Made by a program: the position numbers and the translations under genes | The notes under the pieces: model-generated | Seen by the model: only the letters and a program-made list of their open reading frames with translations | Databases searched by the model: none | What the model was told of the DNA's origin: nothing | Shown here: positions 1 through 11,345 of the stretch, one piece after another | How the letters are laid out: the number at the start of each line of letters is the position of its first letter | Numbering within the stretch: position 1 is the first letter of the stretch | From: Pelecanus crispus | Lineage: Eukaryota; Chordata; Aves; Pelecaniformes; Pelecanidae | Length of the DNA: 64,000 bases | Assembly: GCF_030463565.1 (NCBI RefSeq) | Contig: NC_134656.1 | Coordinates: 191,001-255,000, forward strand | Direction: 5' to 3'

Positions 1-1346
1 CACTTGTGCAGTTGTTTAAGCAAAATATCTTTGTTCAAGACGTACTCATATGCTTAAGTGCTTCCAGAACACAGACGGTTGCTGAAGAAAGTATCTATGC
101 AGGGAATATTGTAGAAAGGGAGGCTGGAGAGTGAGTCAGAATTTGCTGGTGTTTGTTTGGCAAGACTATCAGGAGGGAACAATCTTTAACAGAGGATAGG
201 TTCTGGAAGAACAGGTCCACGGAAACAAGTCTGAAAGAGACGAGTTGGAAGAGGAGAAATTACTTTAAAAATTGTTTTGCTGTGTCAAAAAGCAAGCAGT
301 GTAGTGAAAAGAACAGCAAACGCCAAAAAGGAGGGTAGAAGAGGTGAAGGCACAGACTTCAGAGACCTGGGAAGCTTCCAAGCCCAATGAAAGCCTAGGA
401 TGATGCATGAACACTTGCATGTTTGAAGTAGGGCAGATTGACCAAAATGAAGAAGATCTGGAAGGGAGCAATAGAAGAGAGAACATGGTTGTTATCCAGA
501 GATATGCCAGGAATAAATGCCAAAGTGGGGAAAATAGGCATTTAAGCTAAAAGATGTTTTAGCTTTAGATGTTTTATGAAAATTAATTTTTATTTTTTTT
601 TTAAAGTATACACACACACACAAATCCATTTAGGTGATGCACTGGACTTCTGTTAATCAGAAGAGCTTGAAGTTCTGCAGAAGTCTCCCAAGAGTAATAG
701 TATAGCAAGAAACAAAACTGGATTTGATGGAGCATCAAGATGGGGGTGGAAAAGAGTGTGATCAGCATTTGGAAGCTTATTCAAAACATGACAAGTGAAA
801 CCACACGCTTTGCATGTTCTAGGAAGGGACTAAGCGCCCTTTACCTGAAGAAGCTCTTTGGTGATAATAAGAAAAAGACGTGTGGGTTGGGCCAAACTAC
901 TGAGGTTGGAAGGCAATGCCATAGAGAGAGGCGTGCTTCCCCCTTAGTTCCATTTGTTTGGCAGCTTCCATTGACATAGGGGAGAAAAATTACTTGCTCC
1001 GTAGAAGTTTCTAGCTGTATCCATATAACAGACTGCAGTATAACTAGGCTTTACAGAGATAGTTTCAGCATTGGAAACAAACTGTGGTGGTGCTGAACTC
1101 TGAGCTCTGCTGGGCTGCAATCTGCACTATCTTCTGAATAATGGAGCTATCAGTTAGCAATTTCTGTCAGCTTTTTGCAGGCCTTGTGAAGACTTGGATG
1201 GCATGAAAATACATTACCTGAATCCTGCTTGTCCATTGAAATGCAAGACAGCTGTAGTAAATGTTCTTACAGTGCAGGTGAAGCAGCAAGCTATAATGTT
1301 CTATGCTGTCTGTTCTCTTACGATCCTCCCATTTTTGTTTCTGCAG
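1..1346 (+). other. ELMO2: ELMO2 intron, left part
   Basis: The exon preceding 1347 is not in this stretch: I looked for sequence encoding the conserved segment ending in HLQV and found none. It holds a short (CA)n run near 609-623 and otherwise unremarkable AT-rich intronic sequence. Confidence 0.7.
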
Positions 1347-1425
1347 CTCAAACCAAGAGATTCAGACATATGCCATTGCCCTGATCAATGCCCTCTTCCT
1401 GAAGGCACCTGAGGACAAGAGACAG
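1347..1425 (+). CDS. ELMO2: ELMO2 exon, residues ~226-252
   Basis: Acceptor ctgcag precedes 1347 and a GT donor follows 1425. The first base completes a codon split with an upstream exon outside the window. The peptide runs [17 protein letters not shown] to EDKRQ, in the ARM-like helical region. It ends on a codon boundary, so the 36-nt microexon can be included or skipped without a frameshift. Confidence 0.96.
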
Positions 1426-4400
1426 GTTTGTTCCTGCTTTTTGACTTTAAACCTGAATACTGGTTACTGGCTGGCTGTTTACTTTATGCCTTGGAAATCA
1501 TATTGCCTGGGCAAGGCAGACCTTGGTCCTTGCCAAGAACTTATGTAGCTGTTTCGGTATGGCAACATAGGAGGAAAAGTACCATCCCATTAATAACGTG
1601 TTCTGGAGCAGCACATCTATGTTTAGAAGGTGATCAGAAAGGAATCTGAAAGGCCTTGAGAGACAGAAAGTAATCCTCTATACAGCATGGAAATTTTTTT
1701 TTTAAGAAAGTTAATTCCGTATGGGAGAGGTAGGCTGGGTAGAGTCCTTGGGGTTGTATGTACTTGCTAAACCCCACCTCCCCCTCCCCCAAAAAAGGAA
1801 CCTTTCTTAAGTCATAGGGGGACATTCCCACTGGCAGATGTGAGAAATGAAACACCTGTCCTGCTCTGAGGAAGCTCCCAAGATCTCAGCTACGTGCAAG
1901 ATGTGCATATGTCTGTATTGTGTAGCTTTGCTGTGTTAAGCCTTTCTTCTCTAGTGCCCCGTTTGTGCCCTATTTCTGGACTCCGAGCTAAATCCTGTCT
2001 GCTTCTCTTTGTGCCTTTTTTTGCTTTCTGCCAGCAGGACAAGCTGCTTAACCCACTAGACCTGCCCATCACTGTAAGTAACTCAAGCCTGAGGGCTGGT
2101 CATACGGAACTGTAGGCATGTTAGCTTTTCTCCAGTTATGCCTCCTTGTATCTCAGAAATGATGCATACAGGCTTCAGATAGTGGCTGAGCTAGGGAGAA
2201 GGGCGGGAGGACGCCTGGGGATGTACTCAGATTGTGAAGGGGAGAAGAATCAGTAGCAGGAGAAAACTTGAATGACTTACTGTGCACACAAGACAATAAA
2301 TAAAGATGATCATAAAAGGAAACTGATACTACAAGACTGACCAGGTGAACCAATTTTAAAATTAGAACCAGTTCTTTATCAGTCTGGGTCTCCTTAAACT
2401 TACTACAGCCTGAGTTTATACCCCAAATCTCACTTCTGTTAATGACAGTTTCATATCCAACTGTGTCCTTCTAAAGGTAGAGCTGTTTGTCTGTGAAGAG
2501 CAGCCACAAAACTTAGTGCTGATTGGGGGCTAGGGCATATATTATGCCTAATCTGTGACTTCTCCCTTCGGGAATTGTACTATAAGAATGTTTTTTGCCC
2601 CATGCTATCTCCAGGGGAATCACCGGTCTTGTCAATAGGTTGATTTGGAACCTTCTGTATCTTGAGATTCTGGTACGTTTTTTAGATTTTCTGGGTGGCA
2701 CAGAGAATGCTCCACTTTTACCAAGGATGCAGTGCCTTCAGAGGGGAAACTATGGTCTCAATAAATATTACATAATTTCTAAAATTAATGGATATGCTTA
2801 ACACATGAAAATAAGGAAGAACATACTCCTCTGTTGGTGATTTACCCAAGATACTAAACTCCATAGCAAACTAAATTCCGAGGGATCTTTCACTTCCTTT
2901 CTTTTTTTCCTACCACCCCCACCCCCCGAATACAATCCACATGACCACAAAGGGCCATGAAGATGATTAAGGGACTGGAATATCTTTTGTATGAATAGAG
3001 GCTGCGAGATTTGGGATTGCTCAATCTTGAGAAGAGAAGGCTCAGGGGGTTCTTGTCAATGTGTCTAAATATCTGATGGAAGGAAATAAAGAAGAGGGAG
3101 CCTCTCTCTTTTCAGTAGTGTCTGCTGACAGGACAAGAGGCAATGGCCATAGCTTAAAACCCAGGAAATTCCACCTTCACACACAGACACACACAAACAG
3201 CAACAACAAAAAAAGTAATATGAGGGTGATCAAACACTGGAACAGGTTACCCAGAGAGATTGTGGAGTCTCCATCAGTGGAGGTATTGAAAACCTGACTG
3301 GACACAGTCCTGTGCAGCCTGCTCTGTCTGATGTTGCTTGAACCAGGGGAGTTGGACTAGATGATCTCAAGATGTCTCTTCCAACATAAATGATTCTGTG
3401 ATTCTGTGACCCCGTCAAGCAGCAAAGTGGGCATCATTGGACTCTCAGCAGAACATAGATCCCTTAGCAGTGGTTAGACTGTGTGCGTGCTCATGCTTCT
3501 TACTATGCTATTTAGAATTGTTTAATTGTCTTTGTCCTTCCCACTGTTTATCTGCTTCAGTCACCTGTTACTTCATCCCATGTACAAACTAATTCCTTCA
3601 GAGTAAGGATTCTTTGTGTTGTATGCATGAACAAATCCTAACAGCAGGCCTTGTTCTATTCTCAGTGCTACATCTCATGAATCATAGTAAAAAATAATGA
3701 CTCAGAGGGCAGTGTGTAATCTCTGAAACCATTTCCTGCTTCATCTAGATGCTTCTTAGATATCTTCCACTCAAGCGCTGACTCATTTTGGTTGTAGCAT
3801 GAGTGCTGCTGAACTTGCAGCCGTTATGGCTTGGCTATCAGCCAGCATATCACTTTCTTGGTTTAGGAGGTTTCTGTCTGGAGCAAAAGTGATAATAGGG
3901 ACTTGGAATGAGGCTAATATACACATTTTACCGGACTCCTTATAAAGCCTGTCAAGAGCAGGGTTGATATGAGCAGTGGGAACAGTCTTGGATTGCTCAG
4001 AATGTACAGCTGATTGAGTGCAGTTGTCTAAGACTGCACATCTGCTTCCAATTCTCAATGTACACTGCATAGGAATGTGAAGAGATCTCAGACTGGCAGT
4101 TCCTTTGGACATCTTCCAGATTATGTATTGCCCAACAGATTTTTTCTTACCCAAAGATTTTGCTTATAACAGCAAACTTCTGATAATATTCCATCTTGAC
4201 ATTAGCACTCGTGCCATTCTTCTAGCAGGTATAATGACATCGCTGGTATTTTAAAAAGTGCATCTTCACTATTTACAAGGAAAGCACAGGTTAGATTTTT
4301 TTTTTTTTGCAGGTGTGTGTGTAATTAGTCCTGGAACTGAAGGCTTGCAGCAGATACTTGCATCTGCTGTGACTGTTTGTCATCATGACTTGATGGTTGG

Positions 4401-7400
4401 GAAACCCTCCTCACTGGGGAAGGAAGCCATGCAGTAAAGAAGGAAACTGGAAGCTTTCCTTTAAGCATGAAAATTATTTACCCCTTATTTTTGTAAACTG
4501 AAGTGCTTCTGCAGACTGCCCTTAAATTGACTTCTAAACATCTCTTTAGGAACTGAGACAAAGGAAATGTAAATTTCAGAGGGAGAGTTTTTGAGAGGGA
4601 GGAGACCTGAAAACTGCATCCTCTAGCCCTTGTTATATTGGGTGTATACCTAGGTATAGAAAGTTGTGAAATGCTAACTGAAGGAACCTCGTGTAGATGA
4701 CAGATTTTTCTGGGCAACCCACAGTATGCTTCCTGCTGCCATATCTCCTGATATTGAAGTATCATTAGATGTCCAATGTTAAGCTAAATTTTCTTCTGTC
4801 CTGTGACTACCCTAGTGCCTTTCTCCACATTAATGATGTTTTGTAGGGGAGCCATCCATGAGTTGTGCCATGGTAAAGATGACCCTTGCATCCCAACTTG
4901 ATGCTTGCTTTGTGGTGAGATGCCATGCTAAATTGACAATCTGTAGTGAAAGCACTTTGTTGTGTGCCAGTGCTATCTCCAATTCATAAGCTTCCTTCTT
5001 TCTCTCCTTTCTGCACAATGTGGGCTTTTTGTTTATATTTCACTCATGTTATTTCGTCTCTAAATTCCACAACAGGAAATGGCTAATGCATTTGCCCAGA
5101 AGCACCTGAGGTCTATAATCCTGAATGTAAGTATGTCTGGAATGACACAGTGCTTCCTAATGTTCTCTCAATAGAGGTTTCACTTGTGCAGAGTGTAAAT
5201 TCTGCTGCCCTCAGGGCACTTCCAGAAAAGTGACTCTTTCAAAGGTGAAATTGGAGCCACTTGTTCAAAAGGGAGTTATCAGGATGCTTCTTTCTGCTGT
5301 TACAGAGCATTATCATTACGCTTCTGATGGAATATGGAGGTTAAACAGCTGAATCTTCATAAACAGAGATGTACATGCAGCCTCGCATTTGTCTACAGCT
5401 AATACCTCAGTTTTTATTTGTATTCTCTTCATTTCTACCCTATCTTTTATTTTGCAGCATGTGATAAGAGGAAACCGCCCAATTAAAACAGAAATGGCAC
5501 ATCAGCTGTATGTGCTACAGGTCCTGACCTTTAACCTCCTGGAAGAGAGAATGATGACCAAGATGGATCCCAATGATCAGGTTGCTGTTAGAGCTGAATA
5601 AGATGTGATAGAATAGGACATACAAGGGGCCTTATTCCTGAGCTGCTTAGCTCCATAGAATTTGCAGTAGGTGGTGCATAAAGTTTCAAAACCACTCACA
5701 TCATAGTCCTTGAGATTAGGGTACGCTCCTGACTATCCTGCTGTATGCTGTGGGCCTTTTAGAGATGTAAGTGGTCACTGGCAGCCTGTCGTGGTTTAAC
5801 CCCAGTCGGCAACTAAGCACCACACAGCTGCTCGCTCACCCTCCCGCCCCTGGGATGGGGGAAAGAATGGGGGGGGGGGGGGGGAAGTAAAACCCATGAG
5901 TTGAGATAAAGGCATTGTAATAGGACAGCAGAGGAAGAGAAGATAATAATAATGGTAAAAGAATATAGAAAGCAAGTGATGCACAATGCAGTTCCTCACC
6001 ACCTGCTGACTAATGCCCAGCCATTCCCTGAGCAGCGATCACTGCCCCCCAGCCCATTCCCCCCAGTTTCTATACTGAGCATGATGTCATATGGTATGGA
6101 ATAGCCCTTTGGTCAGTTTGGGCCAGCTGTCCTGGCTGTGCCCCCTCCCAGCTTCTTGTGCACCTGGCAGAGCATGGGAAGCTGAAAAAGTCCTTGACTA
6201 GTGTAAGCACTACCTGGCAACAACTAAAACATCAGTGTTATCAGCATTATTCTCATCCTAAATCCAAAACACAGCACTATGCCAACTGCTAGGAAGAAAA
6301 TTAACTCTATCCCAGCCAAAACCAGGACAAAGCCATATATTCCTTTCTTGGCCAGTGTGATGCCCAAACTGATTACTCTGCCTCTATGGAGAGCACATCC
6401 TTTTATCCATTTCCTTGCAGTATATAAGGAAGCTGGGTGTTTTTAAGGTGTCTGTTACTCAGTTCTTAGATGCATTGTAATCTTGAGTGAGAAATGCCTT
6501 CGCATTATCTGAATGCCTAGAAATTGCCTTTAACTAAACTTGGGGCAGTTAAAGGAAAAATGCAAACAAATATTTTGCTTTACCCAATATACTGAAACTT
6601 GCCATTTTGAAATGGATTGCCTCTTCTTATGTAATGTTAATGACCTCTGGCATCTGTCTATTCACTGCGTGAGCTCTGGAGAGAGAGGTGGGACTGTGCG
6701 TTATGTGAAAATACTGCCTCAGTGATTGATCATGTTACCATTTCCTTGCCTTCTGTCCTTCAGGCACAGAGAGACATCATATTTGAGTTGAGAAGAATTG
6801 CATTTGATGCGGAGTCTGACAGCAACACCGTCCCTGGCAGTGGAACAGAAAAACGCAAAGCCATGTACACAAAGGACTACAAGATGCTGGGATTCACTGT
6901 ATGCATCTAGAGAGAGTGCTGACTGTAAAGCATGTAAAGGCAATCTAAGCGGTCTCCATCAGAGTTGTGGGGAAATAAGGAACGGAAATAGCTGTTTGCT
7001 TTACCATACTTCTGTATCTGAGTTTTAGAAATTCAGCTACACTCAGACTCCCAGGGAAGATCATTATGAACTTGCTGACTGGTTAAATGCCAGGGCTCGT
7101 TAGGCACATTCTCTGGAGATATTTACTTACCATATGCGCCTATTCTATGAAGAACTTGGAATCACCCTCTCTTCTAGAAAGTTCGGATAGTGTTGTCAGC
7201 AGGTGTCCAAGGTTACCTCTTGGATAGATGTGAGGGAGTGCTTGATGGACAGGCGGTTGTAAAATTCATTCAGAAAAGGTTCTCACGCAATTTCTTTGAG
7301 CTAATTTCTTTGGGTTCTTTCTACACGCTCTTTTCACAGAATCACATCAATCCAGCCATGGATTTCACTCAGACTCCTCCAGGGATGCTGGCATTGGACA

Positions 7401-10400
7401 ACATGCTCTACTTGGCCAAATTTCATCAGGACACCTATATCAGAGTAAGCGAAGCTGCTGTTTTTTGCAGATACCAACACCTCAGCAGGTCTTCTGAATG
7501 TGTGTCGCATCCTCTTCTTGTAGATTGTTCTGGAGAACAGCAGTCGAGAAGATAAACATGAGTGTCCCTTTGGGCGCAGTGCCATTGAGCTTACCAGGAT
7601 GCTTTGTGAGATCCTGCAAGTTGGGGAACTCCGTAAGTACGATATATTACCCCAGCTTTCCAGGTTGCTGGGCTTATGCTTCTGGAAGTAGCTTACAGGC
7701 TGACCGATATTCACAAGCATTTGTACTGCGATCTCACTTCTGCTATGTAAGGACAGGGGGAGTTTGGGGTTGCACTGTCAGTGTCCCAGTGATAATACCA
7801 GTATTGAAGTAAAGAAAGAAATTTTTTTGTGTGCACCCTGGTTCTCCTGAAAAACTGGCACAAGTGCAAGGCTTCAACTTCCTGAAGCTTCAGCAGGCTG
7901 CTGTATGAAGAAAACACCCTAGAAACCATCATAAACTTGAGAAAAGTTTAGTAGCTCTGACAGTCTCAAAACAGCATTCTGAGACAGTATACCACTATAA
8001 GAAATTCTGCCAGAGGAGAGTGGGAAACAACTGCAAGCAGTCGTTTGCGGGGACTAGTATGAAAAGGGCACATGAGTCACAGAGGCTTGCATGGTAACGT
8101 GTGGGGATAGTTGCCATTCCCAACATAGACTGTCTATGAGGAGACAAAGCATCGAACTGTCTTAATCTCTTTGAGTTGTAGTACTATTGTACACCGTCAG
8201 GTTTCTGTCACTGTAGTGGATTTTAGTTACTCTTAGCAGCTCTTGTGCAATATGCTCACATGGTTGTGGCTTCTGTTTCTTCCTGAAGCCAATGAAGGCC
8301 GGAATGACTATCACCCCATGTTTTTCACCCATGACCGTGCATTTGAGGAGCTATTTGCCATCTGCATCCAGCTATTGAACAAGACCTGGAAAGAAATGAG
8401 GGCGACAGCAGAAGATTTTAATAAGGTCAGAGTGGAGAAGAGGTATTTTTGTAGAATCTTTTGCAGAACAGCACGTGTTCACTCAGCCTGTACACTTGGT
8501 TAAAGAGTAAGGCGCAGAAGGTATGACAGGGCATTGATGTGGGCTGTAAGGGAGGATGGTCCAATTTTTATTTGGTATGACCTGAGGTCATTCTTTGTTC
8601 TTCTGGATCTTCAAAGTCACTAGTACGTCGACACTCCTGGCCCCGGTTATTCTATGTCAGTTCTTTGCTGCCACTCTGCTGCCATTAAACAGCAAGAATG
8701 TGACTTGCTTTTCTCCCTGCCCAACCTCTTTAGGTTATGCAGGTTGTGAGGGAACAGATCACACGGGCTCTCCCCTCTAAACCAAACTCCTTGGACCAGT
8801 TCAAGAGCAAACTGCGCAGCCTGAGCTATTCTGAGATTCTGCGACTTCGCCAGTCTGAGAGAATGAGCCAAGATGACTTCCAGTCACCACCTATTGTGTA
8901 AGTGCCTAACAAACCAGTTGCCTTCTCTGCCTGCTGTTATCTCCATTTTCTGCTTACTCTTCCATATTTGATTGCCAGGGAGCTGAGAGAGAAAATCCAA
9001 CCTGAGATCTTGGAGCTGATAAAGCAACAGCGCCTGAACAGGCTTTGTGAGGGAAGTAGCTTTCGAAAAATTGGAAATCGCAGAAGACAAGGTAAGGTGA
9101 TAGCGTCTACTGCATTTTTTCTTGTGAAGAACTGTAGGCAAATAAGATCTAATGGGTTAATCTGTCAGCAGGCGTGTTGCCAGAAAGAAAAGCTTGTTAC
9201 CTGGGCTGTCTATACCAGTCAGTAGCTTGGGACGGAAGAGATGTGCGTTTCTTAGATACTGCCATCCCCTCATGAATGGGAAGCAGCGCTGAGGAATTGG
9301 AGGAGTAGACGATTGGGTGGGATGACTATAATGTAGTGTCTGTAAGACCTTATGTGAATGATCTTGCTCAGCTTACTCTACTTGATGTGTGTTCCAGAAA
9401 GATTTTGGTATTGTCGCCTGGCTCTGAATCACAAGGTGCTACACTATGGAGATCTGGAAGATAATGCCCAGGGAGAAGTGACCTTTGAATCTCTACAGGA
9501 AAAAAGTAAGTCCTGATTACTGCTCTGAGCACGCTGTGCAATGTTCTGTGCTCTGCCTTCTAGAGGCTGTTATGAGTACCATCCTAGCGATGAGAGAAGA
9601 GCTGTGGCTGAAGCCCTGACTGAGATGAGGTCAACTTTTGGTCCTCACCCAAGTCCTTTGAGTCTTGGAATTGTTTGGTATTTCTTGTAACAGCTAACTG
9701 TAGGGATGTGTTACCGGTAACATGTTTTGGAAAACTGCAGTAGCGAGCTACAAGAGCAGGAACAATGCTCAGTTGCAAAGACAAAACAAAATTCTGCCTT
9801 TTCATGGTTAAAATTTCTTGTTTGTGAGTTTTACTTTTTCACTGTTAGTTCCAGTTGCAGACATCAAAGCCATTGTCACAGGGAAGGATTGTCCACACAT
9901 GAAGGAGAAAAGTGCACTGAAACAGAACAAGGTAAGTGCTCCCTTTTTGCCTGTAATTAATATCCAATGCGGCAGAGTTGAGGACTGTGAGAGCAGGCAA
10001 CAGGAGCAAATGGTCTTCCACACTGCGGGTGTATTGTTTACAAAACCCATCTCATATCTGGGCCTTTTCCTAGTACTCATTTGTGATTGCTAGGTGCTGT
10101 GAGCATGGTCTGGTTGTGCTACAGGCTATTCAGAGTTGCTCAGAATACTGATACGGGAAAGTGCACTGAGCTGCAGCATGGCAGCTTCTCTTGTTGGGTT
10201 AGCAGGCAGAAGGTGCTGTGATATTTGTTCAATGAGTGAAAGATTCTTTTCCATTCAGGAAGTGTTAGAATTGGCCTTCTCGATATTATACGATCCTGAT
10301 GAGACCTTGAACTTCATTGCACCTAATAAATATGAGGTAAGAAACATAGTGGTTAAGCAGTAGAATATAAAGCAAATTAACTGCAGAGATTAAGTGCTTC

Positions 10401-11345
10401 TCATTAAAGACTTGAGCAAGATGTCTCCCACTAGGTTCGTAAGTTTAGGCTGACAACCAGGAAAACTTCTGACGTAGGGCTGCTTCACTTTAAGTGCAAA
10501 CTTAGCATTTTGGTTGGGTTTAATTGTAATTCCTGTAGCTACTCTGGCGATTGTTCTTTCATGCTCATTACAGCTATATCATAATGTTGAAACAAAAATT
10601 GAAAATAGCCCTTCAGAAGTGTGGCAGAAAAGATTTTCTCATTTATGGTTGGACTGGATGATCTTAAAGGTCTTTTCCAACCTAAACGATTCTGTGATTC
10701 TTAGAAAATGTTGCTGATGCTTAGTGTGAATAGTTTTGGGGGTTTTTTATCTTTCTGTTTTTTAAAAAAAAAAAAAAATTCCTACGCTAATTTCCTTTGC
10801 TGCTTTCTTTCCTCCTGTGCAGTCAGTTGTTGCTTTTTCCCCATTCCATGAGACACTGATGCCTAAAATAGTTTTGCTTTTTCTGTTGCTATGCCACAAC
10901 AGAAGCTCTTGGCCCTCTCCTAGAGCCATGGGGTCATGCTTACCTCTAGGCTTCTAACTTCTATTGGAAATCTCTGTGGCCACTGTTTCGGGGTTGGGGT
11001 TTTTTTTCCCCCCCATCGGTTAACTCCCTCACGTTTCCTATTTTGGAGCTGCATAGGAGTATCTCTAATTGTTGCACGGACGGAAAGATTCAACATAACC
11101 TATCACTTATGCCTGGAGTTGTAAATTATCCTTTTTTTCTGCAGTACTGTATCTGGATTGATGGGCTTAATGCTCTCTTGGGGAAGGACATGTCCAGTGA
11201 GCTGACTAAAAGTGACCTGGACACACTGCTGAGCATGGAAATGAAGCTGAGGCTGCTGGACTTGGAGAACATCCAGATCCCTGAGGCGCCGCCACCCATC
11301 CCCAAGGAGCCGAGCAGCTATGACTTCGTGTACCACTACGGCTGA
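1347..11345 (+). CDS. ELMO2: ELMO2, engulfment and cell motility protein 2 (5' truncated by window edge)
   Basis: ELMO2 is a cytosolic adaptor that binds DOCK-family exchange factors and RhoG to drive Rac1 activation during phagocytosis of apoptotic cells and cell migration. Fourteen GT-AG exons join in frame: 1347-1425, 2038-2073 (microexon), 5076-5126, 5458-5580, 6764-6898, 7340-7444, 7524-7632, 8289-8425, 8734-8897, 8979-9091, 9398-9505, 9849-9931, 10259-10336, 11145-11345. Without the microexon they give 494 residues, matching roughly residues 227-720 of the human protein as I remember it (positions counted back from a 720-residue length). In order they hold the end of the ARM-like region, the ELMO domain (~311-485), the PH domain (~553-674) and the C-terminal proline motif ([12 protein letters not shown]) that contacts the DOCK SH3 domain. 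ELMO2 is favoured over ELMO1 by the ending YHYG and by the SLC35C2 neighbour. The N-terminal Ras-binding region lies left of the window. No frameshift or premature stop was found. Confidence 0.97.
2038..2073 (+). CDS. ELMO2: ELMO2 alternative 36-nt microexon (12 residues)
   Basis: A 36-nt in-frame exon encodes [12 protein letters not shown]. It sits after a pyrimidine-rich tract ending cagcag and before the consensus donor GTAAGT. It falls between residues ~252 and ~253. From memory, ELMO2 entries of 720 and 732 residues differ by 12 residues, which fits this cassette. Use of cag at 2032-2034 as acceptor instead would add one Gln. It is an alternative cassette by inference; expression cannot be judged here. 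Confidence 0.85.
2940..3412 (+). mobile_element. CR1 LINE fragment in ELMO2 intron
   Basis: A 5'-truncated CR1 in sense orientation. The motif [13 protein letters not shown] at 3232-3270 matches the conserved CR1 3' segment. The 3' end shows the ggagttggactagatgatct block and finishes with the doubled gattctgtgattctgtg octamer-type terminus. An internal CA- and CAA-rich simple-repeat expansion lies at 3178-3214. The rest of this 3.0-kb intron (2074-5075) holds no other recognisable element. Confidence 0.9.
5076..5126 (+). CDS. ELMO2: ELMO2 exon, residues ~253-269
   Basis: A 51-nt exon with acceptor aacag and donor GTAAGT encodes [17 protein letters not shown]. Both ends are phase 0. It joins equally well to the preceding constitutive exon or to the microexon. 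Confidence 0.96.
5458..5580 (+). CDS. ELMO2: ELMO2 exon, residues ~270-310
   Basis: A 123-nt exon with acceptor tttgcag. The donor follows cag at 5580 and has the weak sequence gttgct. It encodes 41 residues starting [13 protein letters not shown] and ending MDPNDQ, the approach to the ELMO domain. A solo LTR lies in the following intron. Confidence 0.96.
5787..6329 (-). mobile_element. Avian endogenous retrovirus solo LTR
   Basis: A 543-bp element that starts TGTCCTGG and ends CCACGACA when read on the minus strand. It matches the element at 48690-49245 over most of its length. The TATA-like box is degenerate (tatagaa, from plus ctttctata around 6067-6073), and a poly(A)-like block precedes the ctttatctc motif. 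Flanks are CAGCC (5782-5786) and AAGCC (6330-6334), a 5-bp target duplication with one change. No internal retroviral genes remain, so it arose by LTR-LTR recombination. It is antisense within the ELMO2 intron and includes a run of 16 G at 5869-5884. Confidence 0.85.
6764..6898 (+). CDS. ELMO2: ELMO2 exon, start of ELMO domain (~311-355)
   Basis: A 135-nt exon encoding [18 protein letters not shown] through KDYKMLGFT, with acceptor cttcag and donor GTATGC. The serine-rich linker ([15 protein letters not shown]) is where ELMO paralogues diverge most. Confidence 0.96.
7340..7444 (+). CDS. ELMO2: ELMO2 exon, ELMO domain (~356-390)
   Basis: A 105-nt phase-0 exon from [17 protein letters not shown] to HQDTYIR, with acceptor ttcacag and donor GTAAGC. 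It encodes part of the conserved ELMO-domain core. Confidence 0.96.
7524..7632 (+). CDS. ELMO2: ELMO2 exon, ELMO domain (~391-427)
   Basis: Starts after acceptor cttgtag and ends at donor GTAAGT with a split proline codon completed at 8289. Encodes [26 protein letters not shown] to QVGEL, nearly identical to the human protein as I recall it. The preceding intron is only 79 bp. Confidence 0.96.
8289..8425 (+). CDS. ELMO2: ELMO2 exon, ELMO domain (~427-472)
   Basis: Acceptor cctgaag, donor GTCAGA. Encodes [20 protein letters not shown] to TAEDFNK, ending on a codon boundary. Confidence 0.96.
8734..8897 (+). CDS. ELMO2: ELMO2 exon, end of ELMO domain (~473-527)
   Basis: A 164-nt exon after acceptor cctctttag with donor GTAAGT. 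Encodes [17 protein letters not shown] through DDFQSPPI plus two bases of a split valine codon. Predicted helical linker leading into the PH domain. Confidence 0.96.
8979..9091 (+). CDS. ELMO2: ELMO2 exon, start of PH domain (~527-565)
   Basis: A very short 81-bp intron precedes it. Encodes [21 protein letters not shown], the amphipathic helix before the PH fold that contacts DOCK, then [13 protein letters not shown]. Ends with one base of a Glu codon. Confidence 0.96.
9398..9505 (+). CDS. ELMO2: ELMO2 exon, PH domain core (~565-601)
   Basis: Encodes [19 protein letters not shown] through FESLQEK, the first strands of the PH sandwich. Donor GTAAGT; the last base begins a split isoleucine codon. 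Confidence 0.96.
9849..9931 (+). CDS. ELMO2: ELMO2 exon, PH domain (~601-628)
   Basis: Encodes [21 protein letters not shown] to KQNK with donor GTAAGT. It is in frame with both neighbours. Confidence 0.96.
10259..10336 (+). CDS. ELMO2: ELMO2 exon, PH domain (~629-654)
   Basis: A 78-nt exon with acceptor ccattcag and donor GTAAGA encoding [20 protein letters not shown] to NKYE. The DPDET loop matches ELMO2 rather than ELMO1. Confidence 0.96.
10648..10701 (+). mobile_element. CR1 3' terminal fragment
   Basis: A short stretch reading ggttggactggatgatctta and ending in ccaacctaaacgattctgtgattct, the typical 3' tail of avian CR1, in ELMO2's last intron. It is followed by T- and A-rich runs (an A14 tract near 10765). 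Confidence 0.85.
11145..11345 (+). CDS. ELMO2: ELMO2 last coding exon, PH C-terminal helix and proline motif
   Basis: Encodes [22 protein letters not shown] through [22 protein letters not shown], then TGA at 11343-11345. GC content rises steeply along the exon because its 3' end enters the CpG island of the next gene. Confidence 0.97.
   Translation, partial: YCIWIDGLNALLGKDMSSELTKSDLDTLLSMEMKLRLLDLENIQIPEAPPPIPKEPSSYDFVYHYG

Noticed and set aside
3783..4154. A 123-codon minus-strand frame inside an ELMO2 intron
   Set aside because: No homology recognised, no splice borders and ordinary intronic composition; consistent with chance.
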